Positions 8,521 to 17,151 of a stretch of DNA of 64,000 bases are shown piece by piece. Source of the DNA: Pseudomonadota bacterium (GTDB lineage Bacteria; Pseudomonadota; Gammaproteobacteria; Burkholderiales; Burkholderiaceae_B); NCBI GenBank assembly GCA_023423975.1, contig JAFAEO010000073.1, positions 62,001 through 126,000 on the forward strand, in the 5' to 3' direction. Positions within the stretch are counted from its first letter, which is position 1, and every line of letters begins with the position of its first letter. The translations under genes were made by a program, and so were the position numbers. The notes beneath the pieces were generated by a model that saw only the letters and a program-made list of their open reading frames with translations, made no database searches and was not told the DNA's origin.

Positions 8521-9759
8521 ATGCGAAGTGCAGCACCAAAGCTACTTTCAATTATGCTAGCCTCTGTCTTGACCTGCGTTCACGCTCAAACGCTTGCCAA
8601 TGACCAGGACAACCGGCCCCGGGCACGCGATATCGGCCTGATCAGCGGCGTCCTGCCACCTGGCAAACTGAATGCAATCACAGATGTCAACGGTGTTCTG
8701 GTGGGTCAGACCACGCTGAACAAGGGCGACAATATCCGCACCGGCGTCACGGCAATTCTGCCTCATGCGGGCAACCTCTTCAAAGAAAAGGTGGCTGCCG
8801 CTGTTCATGTCGGAAACGGGTTCGGTAAACTCATGGGCTCAACCCAGATCAGCGAACTGGGTGAAATTGAAACCCCCATCCTGCTGACCGGGACGCTGAA
8901 TGTGCCGCGGGTCGCCGATGCATTGCTGGACTGGATGCTGGCACTGCCGGGTAACGAGGACGTACGTTCAATCAATGCCGTGGTAGGCGAGACCAATGAC
9001 GGCCAGTTGAGTGACCTGCGCGGCCGCCACGTCGGCCAGCAAGAAGTGTTCGCTGCATTGAAATCGGCCAGTAACGGCCCTGTCGAAGAAGGCGCCGTGG
9101 GCGCCGGCACTGGCACAGAAGCCTTCGGGTTCAAGGGCGGCATCGGCACGTCATCGCGGGTGGTTCCTGAAAGCGCTGGCGGCTATACAGTGGGCGTGCT
9201 GGTGCAGACCAATTTTGGCGGCGTGCTGACCATGAACGGCGCACCGGTAGGCAAAGAACTGGGACGCTACTATTTGAAAGAAGTACTCGAAGGTAAAAAG
9301 GTCAGCGCACATGGCGACAAGAGCGCGTTGACGCTCACGAAAAATGATCCGATCCAGCTTGATCATGTTAGCGATCGCGCCGATGGCTCCATCATGATGA
9401 TTGTTGCCACCGATGCACCGCTGGGTAGCCGAAACCTGGAGCGGCTGGCCAAAAGAGCAATGCTCGGACTGGCGCGCACGGGATCGCCGGCGACCAATGG
9501 CAGTGGCGATTATGTGATTGCCTTCAGTACCGCGCCACAAAGCCGCATCAACTCGTCTGACGCAGTACGGGAAATAAAAGTGCTCGGCAATAACGCCATG
9601 TCTCCGCTCTTTCTTGCGACGGTAGAGGCAACCGAGGAAGCCATCTATAACTCATTGCTTAAAGCAAAAACAACCACGGGTAGAGACGGCCGTGTTGTGG
9701 AAGCGTTGCCGATAGACAAAACAGTGGAGATTCTTAAAAAATATGGCGCAGTGAAATAG
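8521..9759 (+). CDS. P1-family (DmpA-type) self-processing aminopeptidase, secreted
   Basis: DmpA-family N-terminal-nucleophile peptidases cleave themselves into two chains and release N-terminal residues, often with D- or beta-amino acid tolerance. This 412-residue protein has a signal peptide (about 23-27 residues), so it acts in the periplasm or outside. The autoprocessing site is visible as Gly302-Ser303 in DAPLGSRNLERL. ATG at 8521 has GGGGAG 6 bases upstream; the longer frame to 8500 lacks a site. It diverges from the ABC/FAD operon and may supply amino acids to it, which is an inference from position only. A strong terminator follows. Confidence 0.9.
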   Translation: MRSAAPKLLSIMLASVLTCVHAQTLANDQDNRPRARDIGLISGVLPPGKLNAITDVNGVLVGQTTLNKGDNIRTGVTAILPHAGNLFKEKVAAAVHVGNGFGKLMGSTQISELGEIETPILLTGTLNVPRVADALLDWMLALPGNEDVRSINAVVGETNDGQLSDLRGRHVGQQEVFAALKSASNGPVEEGAVGAGTGTEAFGFKGGIGTSSRVVPESAGGYTVGVLVQTNFGGVLTMNGAPVGKELGRYYLKEVLEGKKVSAHGDKSALTLTKNDPIQLDHVSDRADGSIMMIVATDAPLGSRNLERLAKRAMLGLARTGSPATNGSGDYVIAFSTAPQSRINSSDAVREIKVLGNNAMSPLFLATVEATEEAIYNSLLKAKTTTGRDGRVVEALPIDKTVEILKKYGAVK

Positions 9760-9780
9760 GATCGGGCTCGCAGAAAAGTG

Positions 9781-9816
9781 TGGATATGGCCGCTATCCTT
9801 ATGGCGGCCATATCCA
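9781..9816. terminator. rho-independent terminator, probably bidirectional
   Basis: A perfect 13-bp stem (left arm 9781-9793, right arm 9804-9816) with a 10-base loop sits 20 bases after the aminopeptidase stop. It is followed by TTTG on the plus strand and by a short T run on the minus strand. It separates the aminopeptidase from the convergent hydrolase gene. Confidence 0.8.
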
Positions 9817-9933
9817 TTTGACTGTTCCCGCAAGGCAAGTCGCACCCCCATACTCTTTTGATCCGGTAGCCTGACAACAACGGGATGGTATTTATCGGCC
9901 CCGCCCTGGTCAGGTATAGGATGCCGCTGTTGC

Positions 9934-10737
9934 TTACTGGACGCGGTTTTTTGATGGCAAATGTTTATTGAGAAAGCCCGCAACGACCTGGTTGAATGCC
10001 TGCGGCGTTTCGAAATAGGCCGAATGCCCGGCAGCAGCGTAGGTATACGTTGCACAACCTGGTATGAGTGTCGCGGTATGTTCGTGACTACCCGGCACAA
10101 GAAAATCATCGTGCGCGCCGCCTGTGATGATTGTAGGTACGCGATAGTTCGTGAAATCCTCAGGATGCAATTTGACCGTATCATCCATCATCGTCGCAGA
10201 GTCAAACCCAGGTAATGGGTTAAGCGCCTTGATCTGGCTATACAACAAAACGAGCTCGGGTTTGCTCTGTAATGTTTCTCTGTTCCACCCTATTCCGGCC
10301 CCACGTCCGAACGTGCCCCCCATGAAAACGTCGCTGCCTTTTTTCAGAACGCGCCAATTTTCTTCCGAATAGGCCGGCGTAGGCGAACCGTTGATATACA
10401 GGCAGGAGACGCGCTCGGGCGAACGCACCGCGATTGCAAGCCCGGCCCAAGCGCCCAGCGATTGACAGATAAACGCGGCATGCTTCAGGCCTTCGGCATC
10501 CAGGACGGCCAATATATCATCGTGATAGTAACGAGGATGAGCCAGCTCCGGCAAACAGGGGGAATTTTTAAACCCGCGCAGATCGACAGTGATCACCTTG
10601 TAATGCTGTGCAAAAAACGCCACTTGATTGAACCACGCCATGGTGTTGCCGCCACCGCCGTGAATGAAGATTAACGGATAGCCATCGCCATGCACCTCAT
10701 AATAGAGTTTGGCGTCCTGAACGTTGATTTGAGGCAT
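9934..10737 (-). CDS. alpha/beta-fold hydrolase
   Basis: A 267-residue serine hydrolase of the alpha/beta fold. The oxyanion-hole HGGGGN is near residue 26, the nucleophile elbow CQSLGAW near residue 92, and a C-terminal His in AAGHSAYFE. It lies 14 bases after the MHS transporter gene, so both are presumably made from the promoter facing the MarR gene. In such pairs the hydrolase often opens an ester, lactone or ring-cleavage product of the imported compound. The exact substrate cannot be stated. Confidence 0.87.
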   Translation of the reverse strand: MPQINVQDAKLYYEVHGDGYPLIFIHGGGGNTMAWFNQVAFFAQHYKVITVDLRGFKNSPCLPELAHPRYYHDDILAVLDAEGLKHAAFICQSLGAWAGLAIAVRSPERVSCLYINGSPTPAYSEENWRVLKKGSDVFMGGTFGRGAGIGWNRETLQSKPELVLLYSQIKALNPLPGFDSATMMDDTVKLHPEDFTNYRVPTIITGGAHDDFLVPGSHEHTATLIPGCATYTYAAAGHSAYFETPQAFNQVVAGFLNKHLPSKNRVQ

Positions 10738-10751
10738 GATAATCTCCTTTG

Positions 10752-12071
10752 TTAAATAGTGACACTGGCGGCCGCGACCGGCGCAGCCATGGGCTCTGGC
10801 GCTTCGGCGCGTGGCATGAGCCAGATAGAGACCAGAGAAAGCACGTTCATCGCAATAACATAAATGACTGGCGAGGTCGGGTCGCCCGTCACCGAAATGA
10901 GCCAGGTGAAAATGACTTGTGCAGTACCGGCAAAAAGCGCAGCGCCCAGACCGAAAGCGGTGGCCAGGCCAGTTGCACGCACCTTGCGTGGAAAGGATCT
11001 GGCGATCAGTAAAACAACCAACGCAGCGCTTGAAGCCTGGAATGCAGTCAGAAGCGCCGCACCTCCTAATAGTACGAATGCACTCGGCGCCTGCACCAGC
11101 ATCAGCACCAGCGGATAGATCAGCAGTAGCAAAAGCACTCGTGGCAAAATACTAATCAGACGTAAACCGAATCGATCGCCCAGCCATCCCCCCAGCAGCG
11201 CAAAAACAAGCGTACTTGCGCCGACCGCGAAGTTGGCCAGCTGAGCCGTTGCCGCAGGCATGTGCAAGGTGTTGATGGCGAAAGAGGTAAGGTAGATCAG
11301 AAAGTATTGCGCAATGGTAATTCCTGAGAATGCCCCGATAGCCAGCAGCAAACTGCCTAGGTGGTCACGCATCAGTGCTTTGATTACACCACCGGTCGTC
11401 GCATGAGCAGTCTCGTGGACAAGCGTCTCGTTCAGATTCCGGCGAATATAGATGCCAACGGGAATAATCAAAATACCCATTATGAAAGGTATACGCCAGC
11501 CCCAGGACTGCGCGTCTTCTGCAGACAACAGGCGCGCAACGCCATAGCCAATCAGACCAACCAGGATTGAGGCCGCCCCTTGGCTAGCCAGTTGCCAGCT
11601 GCCAGTCAGACATTTTTTGCCGGCTGGCGCCGCCTCATAAAGATAGACCGTGGATGCGCCCAGTTCCCCGCCAGCGGCAAAGCCCTGCAGCAACCGTGCG
11701 AGCACGAGTAACAAGGGCGCAGCAACACCGATTTCGCTATATGCGGGAATCAAGCCAATTGCTGCCGTACCCAGGGCCATGAGCGTGATGGTAAGCGTCA
11801 TTGCCGCCTTGCGCCCATGCTTGTCTGCGTACGCACCCAGCAAAAGCCCGCCCAGCGGACGACTGACGAAACCAACCCCGAAAGTAGCCACCGAGAGCAA
11901 CAGGCTCACATAGGGGTCTGTGGACGGGAAAAATTTCTGGCCGATAAATACGGCGCATGCGGCGTAAACGCCAAAATCATAGAACTCCAGAGCGTTGCCC
12001 AGCACAACGGCAAAAACGTTGCGCCCGCCCAATCTACCGCCCGGCTCTGCTCCTTCACTGCTTGCTGACAT
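10752..12071 (-). CDS. MFS transporter, metabolite:H+ symporter (MHS) family
   Basis: A 439-residue major-facilitator protein with twelve predicted membrane spans. The MHS hallmarks are present: GNALEFYDFGVY in TM1, the loop 2-3 signature RPLGGLLLGAYADKHGRK, and LQGFAAGGELGAS in TM4. The family carries organic acids, including aromatic acids, betaines and citrate. AGGAGAAGG precedes the ATG. It diverges from the MarR gene across a long palindrome and leads the hydrolase gene. An aromatic or other organic acid is the likely cargo given the neighbouring genes. Confidence 0.9.
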   Translation of the reverse strand: MSASSEGAEPGGRLGGRNVFAVVLGNALEFYDFGVYAACAVFIGQKFFPSTDPYVSLLLSVATFGVGFVSRPLGGLLLGAYADKHGRKAAMTLTITLMALGTAAIGLIPAYSEIGVAAPLLLVLARLLQGFAAGGELGASTVYLYEAAPAGKKCLTGSWQLASQGAASILVGLIGYGVARLLSAEDAQSWGWRIPFIMGILIIPVGIYIRRNLNETLVHETAHATTGGVIKALMRDHLGSLLLAIGAFSGITIAQYFLIYLTSFAINTLHMPAATAQLANFAVGASTLVFALLGGWLGDRFGLRLISILPRVLLLLLIYPLVLMLVQAPSAFVLLGGAALLTAFQASSAALVVLLIARSFPRKVRATGLATAFGLGAALFAGTAQVIFTWLISVTGDPTSPVIYVIAMNVLSLVSIWLMPRAEAPEPMAAPVAAASVTI

Positions 12072-12137
12072 TGCCTTCTCCTTTATCGTGATTATTTGTC
12101 TTCAAGTGCATTCAATGACTTGTTGCTGACTATCATA

Positions 12138-12182
12138 GGTAAACTAATTATAATTGTCAATTACAATTATAATTAGTTTACC
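12138..12182. promoter_or_regulatory. perfect 20+20 bp palindrome, candidate MarR operator
   Basis: Left arm 12138-12157 and right arm 12163-12182 are exact reverse complements around the 5-base spacer CAATT. Each arm also contains the smaller palindrome AATTATAATT. It lies in the 172-bp gap between the divergent MHS transporter and MarR genes and overlaps where both promoters should be. A MarR operator controlling both genes is the simplest reading. A 45-base cruciform or hairpin is also possible. Confidence 0.75.
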
Positions 12183-12243
12183 GATTCAAATGACTTACAT
12201 AGATGAAATAGCGGTAACATGCTGCTGACCATCAGGAGAAGGG

Positions 12244-12720
12244 ATGAAGAATTACCTGAACTATAAACTCGACATTCTGAGCGCGGTCGCCAAGCGCGAT
12301 GCGGATCAGATCTACCAGCGCGAATGCGGGCTGGATGTAAACCATTTGCGCTTGTTACGCCTGGTCAGTTTCTACCCTGAAATCAATCCGAGCGAACTTG
12401 CTGACCGGGCTCGCCTGGATCGCCCCAAAACGTCGCGCATGCTCGCCCGGCTTGTTGACCGTGGCTTTGTAGTCAAACACACCACCGAGCGCGACGGGCG
12501 ACAGGTGCGCCTGGCGACGAGCCCGCAAGGCCAGATCCTTATTGAGAAAGCCAATCACATCGCAACAAATCTCGAACGCGCTTTCCTGGCACCCCTGACT
12601 GCAAAACAGCAAACTGAGCTGGCCGATTGGCTGGACAAACTGACCCATTGGGTTGAATCCGGCGGACTCACCCGTTCGTACGAAACAGATGCAGATGAAT
12701 TGGAAACCCGAGGGCAATAG
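12244..12720 (+). CDS. MarR-family transcriptional regulator
   Basis: A 158-residue winged-helix repressor. The recognition region INPSELADRARLDRPKTSRMLARLVDRGFV (read in parts) lies around residues 47-77, followed by the wing containing ERDGRQVRLATSPQG. GAGAAGGG lies just before the ATG. MarR proteins are typically released from DNA by aromatic acids or their CoA thioesters. Its divergent neighbour is the MHS transporter-hydrolase pair, which it probably represses together with itself through the palindrome at 12138-12182. Confidence 0.9.
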   Translation: MKNYLNYKLDILSAVAKRDADQIYQRECGLDVNHLRLLRLVSFYPEINPSELADRARLDRPKTSRMLARLVDRGFVVKHTTERDGRQVRLATSPQGQILIEKANHIATNLERAFLAPLTAKQQTELADWLDKLTHWVESGGLTRSYETDADELETRGQ

Positions 12721-12760
12721 CAGGCGTTGCTCCGGCAACACGATGGACAAGCGACAGATC

Positions 12761-12788
12761 GGCAGGGCCACGACTCATCCTCCCTGCC
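12761..12788. terminator. hairpin between convergent genes
   Basis: GGCAGGG at 12761-12767 pairs with CCCTGCC at 12782-12788 around a 14-base loop. It lies in the 78-bp gap between the convergent MarR and Bug-receptor genes. There is no clear T run, so termination is only suggested by location. A smaller GTTGC/GCAAC hairpin precedes it. Confidence 0.35.
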
Positions 12789-12798
12789 GGCTTGCCGA

Positions 12799-13773
12799 CT
12801 AGTCCAGGGCAATATTAGCGTTCTGCACAATCTGACCGAAATGCGCCGAGTCCTCATTTACCGCGCGCGCCAGGCCGGGGGCATCGACAGACCATGCATT
12901 AAAGCCAAAGGTTTCAAATCGCTGCTTTATGGCGGGTGTGCGCAGCGCTGCGGCGATCGCCGTGTTAAGACGCTCAATGACCGCTTGCGGTGTACCTCGG
13001 GGAGCGAACGCAGCTACCCACGTTTTTAGCTCGAAGTCCTGCGGCCCCCCTGCCTGTGCTATCGTGGGCACATCAGGATACGCCGCCAGGCGAGCTGGGG
13101 CTGCCAACGCAAGAAACTTTACTCGCTTTGCCTGATACAGATTCTGCACTGTCGCTGCTGTGCCGAAAGCCCAATCTACATCGCCATTGGCCACCGCCGC
13201 ATACAATTGCGACAAATCCTTGAATGGAATGTGCGTCATGCTCGTCTGCGTACGCTGCTGCAAAATCGTCGACCCGAGATGTGCAACGCTGCCTATCCCC
13301 CAGGTGCCGTAAGTGAGATGTCCATTCGCTTTGTGTGCGGCACCGATCAGGTCCCCGACATTGCGCCATGGAGAGTTGGCTGAAACAACAATAAAAAAGT
13401 GCGTCGAGTAAATGGGCGCCGCGGCGACAAAATCCCGTGCAGGATCAAACGGCATTTTTTTATACAGATGAGGATGCAGCGTCATATGGGTGTTGTCCAC
13501 GATCGCTATCGAATAGCCGTCTGCAGCAGACCGTTTGACCTCGCCCAGCGCAAGCCAGCCGTTGGCGCCGGGTTTATTCTCGACAATAAACGGCTGCTTC
13601 CATGCCGTCGATAATTGCTCGCCTATCATTCTTGCGACCGTGTCCGGGCCGCCTCCAACCGAATAGGGCAAAACGGCACGAACACTGCGCGTCGGGTAGG
13701 ATGAGGATTGTGCCTGCGCCGAACAGGTCAAAACACCAAGGATAAGCGTTGCCAGAGTAAGTATTTTTTTCAT
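12799..13773 (-). CDS. Bug/TctC-family periplasmic tripartite tricarboxylate receptor
   Basis: A 324-residue secreted binding protein with a 21-residue signal peptide ending in SAQA. The Bug-family pattern is visible: YPTRSVRAVLPYSVGGGPDTVARMI near residues 26-50, KPGANGWLALGEV, and later the GTPQAVIERLNTAI block. GGAGGAG lies 4 bases before the ATG. TctA/TctB membrane subunits are absent nearby, as is usual for the many orphan Bug receptors of Alcaligenaceae. As the last gene of the aromatic operon, it probably captures the aromatic acid or a related carboxylate. Confidence 0.93.
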   Translation of the reverse strand: MKKILTLATLILGVLTCSAQAQSSSYPTRSVRAVLPYSVGGGPDTVARMIGEQLSTAWKQPFIVENKPGANGWLALGEVKRSAADGYSIAIVDNTHMTLHPHLYKKMPFDPARDFVAAAPIYSTHFFIVVSANSPWRNVGDLIGAAHKANGHLTYGTWGIGSVAHLGSTILQQRTQTSMTHIPFKDLSQLYAAVANGDVDWAFGTAATVQNLYQAKRVKFLALAAPARLAAYPDVPTIAQAGGPQDFELKTWVAAFAPRGTPQAVIERLNTAIAAALRTPAIKQRFETFGFNAWSVDAPGLARAVNEDSAHFGQIVQNANIALD

Positions 13774-13846
13774 GTCTCCTCCAATTGAATGGATGGTTAT
13801 CGGTTACGTTATTTAATAATTCACGTCATGTGCATACTGTGGGAAA

Positions 13847-14980
13847 CTAGGCTGGGTGCCTTACTTCATAGGCAGCAGTAAAACCCGGATCCCGTTGACG
13901 CAGATCCTCATGACTGACCTGCCCAGTGCGTCTCATATAATCGTAGGCAAAGGACACCGGATCCAGATGCATCTTGTCCGCGACGTTCTCGTACCAATCC
14001 AGGCTGCGCGCTGCTGCATGCTGGAAATTGGACGAAGCCTGCCTGCGCCGGGACTCGAATACGCCAAATGCGGCCTGAACATCACCGGGATACTGGCGCA
14101 GCCCCTCATTCAATGCAATGGCATCCTGCATGGCCATGCGGGTGCCTGAGCCCAGCGAAAAATGAACCGTGCGCAAGGCATCACCCAGCAACACAATATT
14201 GCGGTACGACCAGTTTTCATTACGGACAATATTGGCTTCAAACCACAGGGAGCGATTGGTCAGCAATTCGTTCGCCCCCAGATCGGCGCGAAAAACCTCA
14301 GCACAATAATGGCGGCTCTGCTCTTCGCTCGCCACATCCAGGCCGGCGCGATGCCAGGTATCCGGGTCAACTTCGACCAGAAACGTACTTAGCGTCGCAC
14401 TGTATTGATAACTGTGTGCGATGAAAATGCCGTGCTCCGTTTCACGAAAGATAAGCGAGACTGGGTGAAAGCGCTGATGCGTTCCATACCAGGCGAATTT
14501 ATTGCGACGACGCTCAAAGCTGGGGCAGAACTGATCGGCAAATTGCTTGCGCACGGCGCTATTGCTGCCATCTGCCGCCACCACCATATCGGCTTCGGCT
14601 GCCAGCTGTTCTATATTGTCGATGCGGCAATCGTGCTCGATGTGCACGCCGGCCCGCAGACAGGCCTGTTCCAGGACGTCCAGCATATCCAGTCTTGCGG
14701 TGCGTGAGAAATGATTGCCGTGCACCTGTACACTCGTACCCTGATGAATAATCTGCATATAGTCGCAGCGCTCGTGATGCGCCACGAATGTATCGAAAAA
14801 CTCGGGATCGGCCTCGCGCAGGAAAGCCAGTCCCACGTCGGAAAATACCACGCCCCAACCATAGGTAGCGCCTCTGGGGTTTTGCTCATAAACGCGTATC
14901 TCATGACCAGGATCCTGTTTTTTGGCCAGCAGGGAAAAATACAGGCCAGCAGGTCCGGCGCCGATAACAGCAATCTTCAT
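13847..14980 (-). CDS. FAD-dependent aryl-CoA monooxygenase (salicylyl-CoA 5-hydroxylase-like)
   Basis: A class A flavoprotein hydroxylase of 377 residues. GAGPAG at residues 7-12 binds the ADP of FAD, and GD at 266-267 (LLGDALRTVHFSLGSG) binds the ribityl chain. The HFSLGSGTRMAMQDAIAL stretch and the overall size are characteristic of the subgroup containing salicylyl-CoA 5-hydroxylase and the N-terminal half of 2-aminobenzoyl-CoA monooxygenase, rather than of free-acid hydroxylases. It overlaps the thioesterase stop (ATGA). Together with the aryl-CoA ligase it suggests ring hydroxylation of a CoA-activated aromatic acid. The exact substrate is not proven. Confidence 0.8.
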   Translation of the reverse strand: MKIAVIGAGPAGLYFSLLAKKQDPGHEIRVYEQNPRGATYGWGVVFSDVGLAFLREADPEFFDTFVAHHERCDYMQIIHQGTSVQVHGNHFSRTARLDMLDVLEQACLRAGVHIEHDCRIDNIEQLAAEADMVVAADGSNSAVRKQFADQFCPSFERRRNKFAWYGTHQRFHPVSLIFRETEHGIFIAHSYQYSATLSTFLVEVDPDTWHRAGLDVASEEQSRHYCAEVFRADLGANELLTNRSLWFEANIVRNENWSYRNIVLLGDALRTVHFSLGSGTRMAMQDAIALNEGLRQYPGDVQAAFGVFESRRRQASSNFQHAAARSLDWYENVADKMHLDPVSFAYDYMRRTGQVSHEDLRQRDPGFTAAYEVRHPA

Positions 14981-15453
14981 TGGTTCGTACTCCCGTATGG
15001 TGCCAGCTGTTCGCAGTCACGTTGATAACCAAGCAGCGCAGCGCGCAGTATCTCGGGTAGGACAATGGCCCGACGCTGGCCGCGAGCTACGCAAATGGGC
15101 GTCAATCGTGCATCGAAAGCCGCCTGGCCACGTACAATGCCGGCGATGTGCAAGGTATACGTTCGCTGACTGATATTCTCAACATAGACAGCCATGTCAA
15201 ACTCTTCGTCAGGCCAAAGTGAGGCGCGAAAATCAAATGTCAATGCACGCGTTGGCGTGCCAAAGCCATGCTCATCCTTTACGCGCTGAGGTGTTCCACC
15301 CAGCAGTTTTCCGTAAAAGAGCTCGGCCGCCGAAATGACGTACTCGCTGAATGTGACGGTATAGACCACTCCGGCAGGATCGCAATCGCCCCACTTTACC
15401 CGTCGTCGAATCACAAACGGCGCGTCGTTCACTACGTACTCAGTACTTATCAT
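14977..15453 (-). CDS. 4-hydroxybenzoyl-CoA-type hot-dog thioesterase
   Basis: A 158-residue single hot-dog domain. The 4HBT active-site segment WGDCDPAGVVYTVTFSEYV is near residue 20, with the catalytic-type Asp in DCDPAG. ATG at 15453 is chosen because GGAGG lies 6 bases upstream; it overlaps the ligase stop by 14 bases. Its own stop overlaps the monooxygenase start. In a CoA-dependent aromatic route this enzyme would release the free hydroxylated acid or act as editing enzyme; which of the two is open. Confidence 0.88.
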   Translation of the reverse strand: MISTEYVVNDAPFVIRRRVKWGDCDPAGVVYTVTFSEYVISAAELFYGKLLGGTPQRVKDEHGFGTPTRALTFDFRASLWPDEEFDMAVYVENISQRTYTLHIAGIVRGQAAFDARLTPICVARGQRRAIVLPEILRAALLGYQRDCEQLAPYGSTNQ

Positions 15454-17128
15454 TATTTTCCTCCGTGCCCTGCCGGGCTTCGCGATTGAGTAAATCTGCA
15501 ATCATTCTGCGCAACATCATCTTGTCCAGCTTGCCCACTTTGGTAACCGGAAAGGCTTCAATAACCTCCACACGTTCGGGGCACTTATACTTGGCCAGAC
15601 CCTTTTCAACGAGGAACATCATCAATTCATGGACAGTCGGCGCAGCGTATCCTGGCCGTACGGTGACAAAGATGCAGCCTTTCTCGCCATAAATGGGATC
15701 CGGCATGGCGACCAGGCGTGCTTCGGAAATGGCCTGATGTGCGCTGACCAGTGCTTCAACCTCTTCGCAGCCGATCTTCTCGCCGCCACGATTGATGTTG
15801 TCCCGCAGTCTGCCTTCAAAGCTGTAATAGGACTGGCCATCTACAATCCGTTCTATCATCATGTCGCCGGTTCGGTAAAAGCCATCAGACGTGTACGCCT
15901 GGACATTGGCTGTCGGAGCGTCGAAGAATCCCGGAATGGTCGCTGGACCGCGAAAACACAATTCGCCCATCTGCCCCGATTCAACCTGCACTTCAGTGCC
16001 TGGCGCCAGTAATCGAATTTCATCGCCGGTACAACCCGAGCGGCCCTGGGTTTTGTGGCGGATGTACGGCGGCGCACTGGCCGGTGAGCCAAGCAGCAAG
16101 CCCTCGGTAATACCAAACAGGTTGGAGCACGGAATGCGCAAATGTTCTTCCAGCCTCTCGGCTGCGCTCATCGTCATAAACAAACGCAACGACGACAAGT
16201 CATGCTGCGCCAGTTCGGAATAGGCCATCAATTGCGGTGCAATCGGTCCGATTGAAATTGCCCGCGTCACCCGATACCGTTCAATCAGCGTCAACATAAG
16301 CGGCACATCGACCCGGGGCATGAGAACCGCCGACACGCCCATCGCGATGACCGGCATCAGGACATACACCTGAGCGGCATTGTGCAATAACGGTAAGGCC
16401 CAAATGAAACGGTCATCTTCGCCAAGCTGATAATTCTTTGCACAGGCAAGTGAGTGCGCGATGTACTCAGCATGAAATCGCGGAATGATTTTTGGAATGC
16501 CGGTCGTACCGCCAGACAACTGGAACGCCAGTACATCCTCGCACCCAGGCGCATTCTCGGCGACGATGGTCTGCGCCCGCGCCAGCGGCATGGCATCGAT
16601 CAGGGCGCGCATATCGTTGCCGGCAGATGAAGTGCCGCGCGCCACCACCAGTTGTGTCAATCCTGCATGGTCGGACATCATTCGCTGCGCGAAGGCAACC
16701 AGATCAAAGGTGCCAAAGTCTGCCTGAACAAAGTATCCACGTGCGCCAGACTGGCGGACCAATTGACCAATTTCCAGTTCCCGGTGCTGCGGCAGAGAAC
16801 AGACCGGTACGATGCCCGCTTTATAACAGGCCAGCAGCGCAATGACGGTCTCAAGCGTAGTACCCATCTGAAAGATGGCACGATCACCAGATTTGAGACC
16901 CAGGTTCAGCAGCGCCGCAGCCAGCCTCTCGGTTTGCTCATCCAGTTGTGCAAACGTGCTGCTGCCTTGCTCGGTGATGATCGCTTGTCGTTCTGGAAAA
17001 CGATGCGCGGTGGCTTGCAGCAATTGACCCACTGTCTGTTGTTGCCACGTACCGTTGTCCAGCCAGGCGCGTGCTCGCGCCCGTTCATGGTAGATAACAC
17101 CCTCTATGGGGTAACGAATATTTTGCAT
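15440..17128 (-). CDS. aryl-acid:AMP/CoA ligase (2,3-DHB/salicylate-AMP ligase-like)
   Basis: A 562-residue adenylate-forming enzyme. The phosphate-binding SGGTTGIPKIIPR (residues 205-217) and the LPLLHN motif (245-250) match the DhbE/EntE/SdgA group that activates 2-hydroxybenzoates. FRTGD-like YRTGDM and the C-terminal catalytic Lys533 (VGKLDK) are intact. ATG at 17128 (AGGAG upstream) gives the right N terminus. No carrier-protein or NRPS gene is nearby, which favours a catabolic role making an aryl-CoA over siderophore synthesis. Substrate preference within hydroxy- or aminobenzoates is not resolved. Confidence 0.85.
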   Translation of the reverse strand: MQNIRYPIEGVIYHERARARAWLDNGTWQQQTVGQLLQATAHRFPERQAIITEQGSSTFAQLDEQTERLAAALLNLGLKSGDRAIFQMGTTLETVIALLACYKAGIVPVCSLPQHRELEIGQLVRQSGARGYFVQADFGTFDLVAFAQRMMSDHAGLTQLVVARGTSSAGNDMRALIDAMPLARAQTIVAENAPGCEDVLAFQLSGGTTGIPKIIPRFHAEYIAHSLACAKNYQLGEDDRFIWALPLLHNAAQVYVLMPVIAMGVSAVLMPRVDVPLMLTLIERYRVTRAISIGPIAPQLMAYSELAQHDLSSLRLFMTMSAAERLEEHLRIPCSNLFGITEGLLLGSPASAPPYIRHKTQGRSGCTGDEIRLLAPGTEVQVESGQMGELCFRGPATIPGFFDAPTANVQAYTSDGFYRTGDMMIERIVDGQSYYSFEGRLRDNINRGGEKIGCEEVEALVSAHQAISEARLVAMPDPIYGEKGCIFVTVRPGYAAPTVHELMMFLVEKGLAKYKCPERVEVIEAFPVTKVGKLDKMMLRRMIADLLNREARQGTEENNDKY

Positions 17129-17151
17129 TTTTGTTGTCTCCTGCCAATAGA

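Noticed and set aside
15440..17128. siderophore-type DHB-AMP ligase
   Set aside because: No isochorismate, carrier-protein or NRPS genes are present; the neighbours are catabolic.
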